A stretch of 64,000 nt of DNA. Source: Actinocatenispora sp036503555. GTDB lineage: Bacteria; Actinomycetota; Actinomycetes; Mycobacteriales; Micromonosporaceae. The DNA is taken from assembly GCA_036503555.1 (NCBI GenBank), contig DASXWQ010000055.1:62001-126000 (forward strand), in the 5' to 3' direction. A program made the position numbers and the translations under genes. How positions within the stretch are numbered: position 1 is the first letter of the stretch; every line of letters starts with the position of its first letter. The notes below the pieces were generated by a model that saw only the letters and a list, made by a program, of their open reading frames with translations, had not been told where the DNA came from and searched no databases. Below, one piece after another: positions 58,911 to 64,000 of this stretch.

Positions 58911-58923
58911 GGCAATAGTCTTC
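58911..58923 (+). promoter_or_regulatory. GGCAATAGTCTTC promoter-proximal motif, copy 1
   Basis: The 13-mer lies 47 bases before the ATG of the first amidase. The same 13-mer lies 52 bases before the second amidase. TAGTCT inside it could be a -10 box (TAnnnT), but no good -35 is seen. Confidence 0.5.
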
Positions 58924-58970
58924 TGCGGTCATCCCAGGCTGGAAACTCCTCACCAGATGGAGGGGCCGCG

Positions 58971-60092
58971 ATGGTCCAGGATCCGTCCGCGCTCGACCGC
59001 CGTACCCTGTTCAAGGCGACGCTCGGCGTCGCCACCGTCGCCGTCGTGGGTACCGAGCTGGCGGCGGCCGCCCCCGCACACGCCGACGACCCGTTCGGCT
59101 TCGTGCTCGACTGCGACGCCTGGGGCGCGCGCCCGCCCGCGGACCCGCTGTCGATCAGCGGCAACACGACCAACAAGATCATCGTGCACCACATGGCGTT
59201 CCCGAACGTCACGGACTACTCCGAGGCGCACGCCAAGCAGTTGGCCCGGGACTGCCAGGACCTGCACATGGACACCAACGGCTGGTCCGACACCGGGCAG
59301 CACTTCACCGTCAGCCGCGGCGGGTACGTGCTCGAAGGCCGGCACCGCAGCCTGGAGACGCTGAAGGCCGGCGAGCACCAGGTCATCGCCGCGCACTGCC
59401 CGGGCGAGAACGGCAACGCGATCGGCATCGAGAACGAGGGCACGTACGTCACGGAGACCCCGCCGCAAGCGCTGCTGGACTCGCTGACGCGGCTGTGCGC
59501 CACCGTCTGCCGGCAGTACGGCCTGCACGCGTACGACATCTTCGGGCACTGGGACTTCCGCGACACCGACTGCCCGGGCATCGCGTTCTACCGCGAGTTC
59601 CCGATGCTGCGGCGCGCGGTGCAGCACGCCCTCGGCGAGCACCCGGGCCAGGCGCCGGCCCGACGGTGGCCGGACATCTGGCGCTTCGTCGGCGGCCCGG
59701 TCGTCAGGCTCGGGCAGTACCTGCTCAACGCGCGCGGTTACCAGCTCGCCACCGACGGCGTGTTCGGCGCGACGACGCTCGCCGCGGTGCAGGACTGGCA
59801 GCAGAAGCAGGGCCTGGCGGTCGACCCGGACGGCACGTTCACCACGGACACGTGGGAGACGCTGGTGTCCCCGGTATACCGGGACGGCAGCGGCCCGGCG
59901 GTCGCCGGCCTCCAGTTCCTGCTCAACCACAAGGGTTACGCGCTGCCCGAGACCGGCGGGTACGACAAGGCGACGCAGGGCGCGGTGCAGCAGGTCCAGC
60001 GGCTGCACGGCCTGCGCCCGACCGGCAAGGTCGACGTGACGACGTGGTGCGCGATCGTCGGCGGCACGGTACGCGAGGCCCTGTCGGCCTGA
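58971..60092 (+). CDS. Tat-exported N-acetylmuramoyl-L-alanine amidase (PGRP-type) with two peptidoglycan-binding domains
   Basis: A 373-residue secreted enzyme. The twin-arginine signal DRRTLFKATLG (about 9-19) is followed by a hydrophobic stretch ending AAAAPAHA. The Amidase_2 domain spans about 68-215, with zinc-site residues in IIVHHMAF (H73/H74) and GHWDFRDTDCPG (H193, C201). Two peptidoglycan-binding repeats follow (about 240-290 and 300-365). It cleaves the amide between MurNAc and the stem peptide. The ATG at 58971 follows GGAGGGG. It is one of a tandem pair. Confidence 0.92.
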   Translation: MVQDPSALDRRTLFKATLGVATVAVVGTELAAAAPAHADDPFGFVLDCDAWGARPPADPLSISGNTTNKIIVHHMAFPNVTDYSEAHAKQLARDCQDLHMDTNGWSDTGQHFTVSRGGYVLEGRHRSLETLKAGEHQVIAAHCPGENGNAIGIENEGTYVTETPPQALLDSLTRLCATVCRQYGLHAYDIFGHWDFRDTDCPGIAFYREFPMLRRAVQHALGEHPGQAPARRWPDIWRFVGGPVVRLGQYLLNARGYQLATDGVFGATTLAAVQDWQQKQGLAVDPDGTFTTDTWETLVSPVYRDGSGPAVAGLQFLLNHKGYALPETGGYDKATQGAVQQVQRLHGLRPTGKVDVTTWCAIVGGTVREALSA

Positions 60093-60139
60093 TCCCGGGT
60101 TGCGCGCGCACCCTGCGGGGTGGCGCGCACCCACCCGGT

Positions 60140-60152
60140 GGCAATAGTCTTC
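60140..60152 (+). promoter_or_regulatory. GGCAATAGTCTTC promoter-proximal motif, copy 2
   Basis: Identical to the motif at 58911-58923, at nearly the same distance from its gene. Sequences on both sides differ, which suggests selection on the motif itself or incomplete divergence since the duplication. Confidence 0.5.
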
Positions 60153-60204
60153 GCAAAGTCAGACAGAACAGAAAAGTCTCTACACTCCGGGAGAGGGGTC
60201 GCGC

Positions 60205-61320
60205 ATGTCCCGCGAACCGTCCATGGTGGACAGACGCACACTGTTCAAGGCCACGCTCGGCGCCGCCACCGTCGCCGTCGTCGGCACCGAGCTGGGCACC
60301 GCGGCGCCCGCCGACGCCGCGACGTACCCATGGGTCATCGGCTGCGACGACTGGGGTGCCCGGCCGCCGTCCAGCACGATCGAGCTGAGCGGCAACGTCA
60401 CCAACAAGATCATCGTGCACCACATGGCGTTCCCCAACAGCACGGACTACTCCGAGGCGCACGCCAAGCAGCTCGCGCGCGACTGCCAGGACCTGCACAT
60501 GGACACCAACGGCTGGGCCGACACCGGGCAACACTTCACCGTCAGCCGCGGCGGGTACGTCCTCGAAGGCCGGCACCGCAGCCTCGAAACGCTCGAAGCC
60601 GGCGAGCAGCAGGTCGTCGCCGCGCACTGCCCCGGCGAGAACGGCAACGCGATCGGCATCGAGAACGAGGGCACGTACGTCACCGAGACCCCACCGCAGG
60701 CCCTGTTCGACGCGCTGACGAAGCTCTGCGTCGCGGTGTGCCAGCAGTACGGGCTGCACGCGTACGACATCTTCGGGCACTGGGACTTCCGCGACACCGA
60801 CTGCCCCGGCATCGCGTTCTACCGGGAGTTCCCACAGCTGCGCCGCGCCGTACAGGCCGGGCTCGGCGAGTCGTCGGGCTCGGCACCGGCCCGCCGCTGG
60901 CCGGACATCTGGCGCTTCGTCGGCGGCCCCGTCGTCCAGCTCGGCCAGTACCTGCTCAACGGGCGCGGCTACAAGCTGACCACCGGCGGAACGTTCGACA
61001 CGAAGACGATCAACGCGGTCAAGGACTGGCAGTCGGACAACGGGATCCCGGTCGACCCGGACGCCACGTTCACCACGGCGACGTGGGAGACGCTGGTACC
61101 CGCGCTCGCGCCCGGCGCCACCGGATCCGCGGTCACCGGCGCGCAGACGATCCTGGCGCACAAGGGCTACTCGGTCAGCGCCACCGGCACGTACGACGCG
61201 GCGACGAAGGCCGCGGTCACCGCGATCCAGCAACTGCACGGGCTCTCCGCGACCGGCTCCCTCGACACCACGACGTGGTGCGCCGTCGCCGGAGGTACGG
61301 TCCGCGCCGCGCTCGCCTGA
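60205..61320 (+). CDS. Tat-exported N-acetylmuramoyl-L-alanine amidase, tandem paralog
   Basis: A 371-residue paralog of the preceding gene with the same layout: twin-arginine signal (VDRRTLFKATLG), Amidase_2 domain with IIVHHMAF and GHWDFRDTDCPG, and two peptidoglycan-binding repeats. The catalytic domain is nearly identical to its twin. The second half has diverged much more (TTGGTFDTKTINAVKDWQSD against TDGVFGATTLAAVQDWQQK), so wall-binding preference may differ. The ATG at 60205 follows GGGAGAGG. Transcription ends at the hairpin at 61334. Confidence 0.92.
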   Translation: MSREPSMVDRRTLFKATLGAATVAVVGTELGTAAPADAATYPWVIGCDDWGARPPSSTIELSGNVTNKIIVHHMAFPNSTDYSEAHAKQLARDCQDLHMDTNGWADTGQHFTVSRGGYVLEGRHRSLETLEAGEQQVVAAHCPGENGNAIGIENEGTYVTETPPQALFDALTKLCVAVCQQYGLHAYDIFGHWDFRDTDCPGIAFYREFPQLRRAVQAGLGESSGSAPARRWPDIWRFVGGPVVQLGQYLLNGRGYKLTTGGTFDTKTINAVKDWQSDNGIPVDPDATFTTATWETLVPALAPGATGSAVTGAQTILAHKGYSVSATGTYDAATKAAVTAIQQLHGLSATGSLDTTTWCAVAGGTVRAALA

Positions 61321-61333
61321 CCGCACACGCATC

Positions 61334-61361
61334 CCCGCCCCGGCCCACCGGCCGGGGCGGG
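61334..61361 (+). terminator. Intrinsic terminator downstream of the tandem amidases
   Basis: CCCGCCCCGGCC (61334-61345) pairs perfectly with GGCCGGGGCGGG (61350-61361) around the loop CACC, followed by TTCGTCTC. A 12-base GC stem with a four-base loop and a partly T-rich tail is typical of high-GC terminators. Confidence 0.8.
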
Positions 61362-61442
61362 TTCGTCTCACGACTTCGCCGGCGCAGGGTCTTCTTCGAC
61401 AGCACGCGGTGCGATAGAAATGTCAGGATCGAGGTGATCTCC

Positions 61443-62438
61443 ATGCGGACACGCATCCTGGCGGCGCTCGCCGCCGCCGTCCTCGCGACCGGTCTCGCCG
61501 CTCCGGCCGTCGCCGCACCTGCCCCGCCCACCGCCACCGACGGCGCCCGCGTCGTCGCCACCCACCAGGTCGCCGACCGGCAGCTCGACCTGACCGTGTC
61601 GTCCCCCGCCCTCGGCACCACCGCACCGGTACGACTGCTCACCCCCGACGGCTGGTCGCCCGGCACCCGGCGGCACTGGCCGACGCTGTGGCTGCTGCAC
61701 GGCTGCTGCGGCGACTACACGAGCTGGACCGCTCTGACCGACGTGGCGGCGATCCCCGCGCTGCGGCACGTCCTCGTGGTCATGCCGGAGGCCGGCCGGA
61801 CCGGCTTCTACTCCAACTGGTCCAACCACGGCGACCGCGGCACCCCGGCCTGGGAGACGTTCCACCTGACCGAGGTGCGGCAGATCCTGGCACGCGGGTA
61901 CGGCGCCGGGCCGGACCGGGTCGTCGCCGGCCTGTCCATGGGCGGCTTCGGCGCCCTGTCGTACGCGGCGCGCCACCCCGGCATGTTCCGCGCCGCCGCC
62001 TCGTACTCCGGGGTCGTCGACCCGCTCTACTCCCCCGGCGGCCCCGAGAACGTGCTGTCGATCGCGCAGGGCGAGGGCGCCGACCCGTACGCGCTGTGGG
62101 GTGATCCGGTGGCGCAGCGCGCCGTCTGGGCCGCGCACGACCCGGCGGAGCTCACGGCGGCGCTGCGGCGGATCCCAGTGTTCGTGTCGTGCGGCGACGG
62201 GACCGCCGGGCCGTACGACCCGCCGGGTGCGACGAGCGCGTACGAGACGCTGTTCCTCGCCGAGGCGCGGCAGTTCGCCGGCCGGCTCGGCGCGCTGCCC
62301 GGCAACCACCTGGTCACCGACTTCTACGGCCCCGGTACGCACGCCTGGCCGTACTGGCAGCGCGAGCTGCACCGGTCGCTGCCACTGCTGCTGTCCGCGC
62401 TGCACGTGCACGGCGCGATCGGACGGTCCGGCGGATGA
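61443..62438 (+). CDS. Secreted alpha/beta-hydrolase esterase (antigen-85/EstA-like)
   Basis: A 331-residue secreted esterase. The signal peptide (about 1-25) ends in APAVAA. The nucleophile elbow is GLSMGG (S165), the oxyanion region is LWLLHGCCGDYTSW, and GPGTHAWPYW supplies the catalytic histidine. The fold group includes mycolyltransferase-like esterases of actinobacteria, but this organism group usually lacks mycolates, so a general esterase is more likely. The ATG at 61443 follows GAGGTGA. Confidence 0.9.
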   Translation: MRTRILAALAAAVLATGLAAPAVAAPAPPTATDGARVVATHQVADRQLDLTVSSPALGTTAPVRLLTPDGWSPGTRRHWPTLWLLHGCCGDYTSWTALTDVAAIPALRHVLVVMPEAGRTGFYSNWSNHGDRGTPAWETFHLTEVRQILARGYGAGPDRVVAGLSMGGFGALSYAARHPGMFRAAASYSGVVDPLYSPGGPENVLSIAQGEGADPYALWGDPVAQRAVWAAHDPAELTAALRRIPVFVSCGDGTAGPYDPPGATSAYETLFLAEARQFAGRLGALPGNHLVTDFYGPGTHAWPYWQRELHRSLPLLLSALHVHGAIGRSGG

Positions 62439-62580
62439 CGGCCGCGACAACGGCGGAAACACCCGCAAACCGGTACGCAGGGTGGGTCAGCGAACCCGTT
62501 GCGTACCGGCGAGGCGGTCGTCAGAAATCCCGCGCGGTGCCGGTGCGCAGGACAAACGCTGATCCGGCACGATATGGGCT

Positions 62581-63945
62581 GTGACGGCAGATCCGGAGGT
62601 CGCGCTCGCGGCCCTTCCGTGGCGACTCGACCCGGAGTCGCTGCGGGAGCTGATCGACGACCGGGAGCCGATCGAGGCTGCCCGCGCCGCGCTCAGCCGC
62701 GAACTGACCGTCGCCGACTCCGACGCCGCCCTCGCCCGCCTGTACGGCCTGCGGTCGGTGGCGCACCGGCTGCTCGGCGAGCTGGACGCCGCGCTCGACG
62801 ACGGCAAGCGCGGCGTCGACTACGCGGAGGCCACCGGCAGCCTGCGCCGCACCGCGATCGCCCGCACCCGCCTCGCCCACGCGTACCAGGTGGCGGGGCA
62901 GCACGCCGCCGCCGACCGGGAGTACGCGCTGGCCCTGTCGCTGGACCTGCCGGAGCGGCTGCGTGCCGCGATCCACCAGCAGATCGGGACGTGTGCATTC
63001 GAGCAGGGCCGGTACATCGAGGCGTGCGACCACTTCGAGAAGGCGCTGGACCTGCGCCGGGACGCGGACGGCGAGTTCATGGCCGCGTTGGAGACCGCGC
63101 TGGAGGCGGTCCTGACACAGGCGTCGCGCCACGGCTGGGGCCCGTACCGGCGGACCCAGACCGACATGCTGGGCAACCCGCCGACCCCGGTGTGCAGGCG
63201 GGACACCGCGAGCGGCCGCTGGCGGTACGAGCAGCCCGACGGTACCGAGCTGATCGGTCCGGTGTTCGACGAGGCGATGCCGTTCAGCGACGGCAAGGCG
63301 TGGGTACGCCGGGCCGGCGCGCTCGGCCGCCAGGTGATCGACCAGCACGGCCAACCGCTGAGCCGTCCGCTGCGCTTCCGCGAGGTCGAGCCGTTCTCGG
63401 AGGGCCTCGCCTGGGTACGCGCCGACGACGCGCCGGACTCGTGGCAGGCGATCGCCGTCGACGGCAGGGTCGTCGTGCCCCCGGCCGGATACACCGACCC
63501 GCGCCCCTTCCGGTACGGCGTCTCCGTGCTCCGCCGGGGCGACCTGTGCGGCGCCGTCGACAGGTACGGCGAGACGGCGGTGCCGTTCGACTACGACTAC
63601 TTCTGCACGACGACGACGGACGGCCGGCACATCGACGGGTTCACCGCCGAGCGACTGGCCGTGGTGGACCGGATCGGCCGGCGCGGCGTCCTCGACACGA
63701 CGGGACGGCTCATCGTCCCGGCGTGCTACGAGGACCTCCAGATCCACCCGGTGGGCTTCCTGATCAAGCTGGACGACTCGGTCTACCCGCACCCCTCCGA
63801 CGCCGACAAGGTACGCGGCGAGCCGGGCACCTGGGGCGCTCTCGACCGGCAGGGTCGCCTGCTGGTCGAGCCGCACCAGGCGACCCGTGGCGGCATCCTC
63901 GACGAGATCGACGGGATGCTGCGCGACAGCCGCCCGGTGCTCTGA
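62581..63945 (+). CDS. TPR and WG-repeat protein
   Basis: A 454-residue soluble protein. The N-terminal half (about 30-180) is a tetratricopeptide array (ALARLYGLRSVAHRLLGELD, IGTCAFEQGRYIEACDHFEKAL). The C-terminal half (about 205-440) contains several WG-type beta repeats (LIGPVFDEAMPFSDGKAWVR, FREVEPFSEGLAWVR, RYGVSVLRRGDLCGAVDRYG). Such proteins are interaction scaffolds without enzymatic motifs. It starts at GTG 62581. There is no clear ribosome-binding site and a TATGGG lies just upstream, so translation may be leaderless. Confidence 0.82.
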   Translation: MTADPEVALAALPWRLDPESLRELIDDREPIEAARAALSRELTVADSDAALARLYGLRSVAHRLLGELDAALDDGKRGVDYAEATGSLRRTAIARTRLAHAYQVAGQHAAADREYALALSLDLPERLRAAIHQQIGTCAFEQGRYIEACDHFEKALDLRRDADGEFMAALETALEAVLTQASRHGWGPYRRTQTDMLGNPPTPVCRRDTASGRWRYEQPDGTELIGPVFDEAMPFSDGKAWVRRAGALGRQVIDQHGQPLSRPLRFREVEPFSEGLAWVRADDAPDSWQAIAVDGRVVVPPAGYTDPRPFRYGVSVLRRGDLCGAVDRYGETAVPFDYDYFCTTTTDGRHIDGFTAERLAVVDRIGRRGVLDTTGRLIVPACYEDLQIHPVGFLIKLDDSVYPHPSDADKVRGEPGTWGALDRQGRLLVEPHQATRGGILDEIDGMLRDSRPVL

Positions 63946-64000
63946 CCCGGCTTACCGATCGTTTCAGCACGCGGTCAGCCGGCGGCGCAGGCCGATGAGG

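Noticed and set aside
55800..60092. Very long plus-strand open frame running through the permease fragments and heparinase region into the first amidase
   Set aside because: Only its last part (from ATG 58971) has family homology and a ribosome-binding site. The rest is arginine/proline-rich shadow of genes in other frames, an effect of high GC.
63964..64000. Possible 3' end of a minus-strand gene (LIGLRRRLTAC and stop)
   Set aside because: Only about 11 codons are inside the window; nothing distinguishes them from random high-GC sequence.

Overview
The window is chromosomal DNA of a very GC-rich actinomycete. Codons end almost always in G or C, GTG starts are common, and genes are chained by ATGA/GTGA stop-start overlaps. 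Several families present (DUF6328, DUF6069, DUF2795-type, TIGR03086 mycothiol-type proteins, actinobacterial GAP and Mce-associated proteins) also point to Actinobacteria. Gene content and the strong taste for the tetranucleotide GTAC fit Micromonosporaceae or a close relative, but the genus is an inference. No rRNA, tRNA, CRISPR array or intact insertion sequence was seen.

Layout, left half. 1-2.7 kb: end of a probable sigma factor, a ferredoxin/P450 pair facing a TetR regulator, and a small helical protein. 2.7-10.2 kb: a seven-gene minus-strand operon for a CoA-linked acid (MaoC, LacI regulator, cytosolic solute-binding-like protein, acyl-CoA ligase, MFS carrier, CaiB CoA-transferase, enoyl-CoA hydratase) behind a two-half-site operator. 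10.3-19.0 kb: MarR/DinB-like pair, lactate permease, acetate-kinase-like protein, small membrane and stress-type proteins, ClpC-type ATPase. 19.2-30.3 kb: 4-alpha-glucanotransferase, then a molybdenum hydroxylase locus: MobA-like transferase, MoxR ATPase, VWA protein and XdhC, followed by the S-L-M subunits and CoxG. 30.4-31.1 kb: a clpP gene behind three ClgR-type boxes.

Layout, right half. 32.1-34.5 kb: an Hsp70-like ATPase fused to a membrane anchor and an Mce-associated-like domain, with a second such protein. 34.5-42.2 kb: double-Lrp regulator with acetoacetate decarboxylase on one strand, and MHS transporter, M19 dipeptidase, two M20 amidohydrolases and a beta-lactamase-fold hydrolase on the other. 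42.3-49.9 kb: envelope functions (lipoprotein, AI-2E exporter-family protein, DUF6069, GAP, HdeD, DedA, a glycosyltransferase fused to an extracellular domain, polysaccharide deacetylase).

The most interesting locus is 49.9-54.9 kb. A regulated promoter region precedes two paralogous Family 2B encapsulin shell proteins, each with a cyclic-nucleotide-binding-like insert, and a polyprenyl diphosphate synthase overlaps the second shell gene by ATGA. This looks like a two-component nanocompartment around isoprenoid synthesis. A large hairpin separates the shell genes, and both start behind the same 12-base leader. Both inserts lack the standard phosphate-binding signature.

Right after it, at 54.55-56.5 kb, lies a mosaic of gene fragments (DUF4239, allene-oxide-cyclase-barrel-like, LplB and LplC permeases) and a 5'-truncated heparinase, next to an intact polysaccharide lyase. 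This looks like the scar of several deletions that destroyed a uronic-polysaccharide uptake locus. The window ends with two tandem Tat-exported amidases sharing a promoter-proximal motif, a secreted esterase and a TPR/WG-repeat protein.
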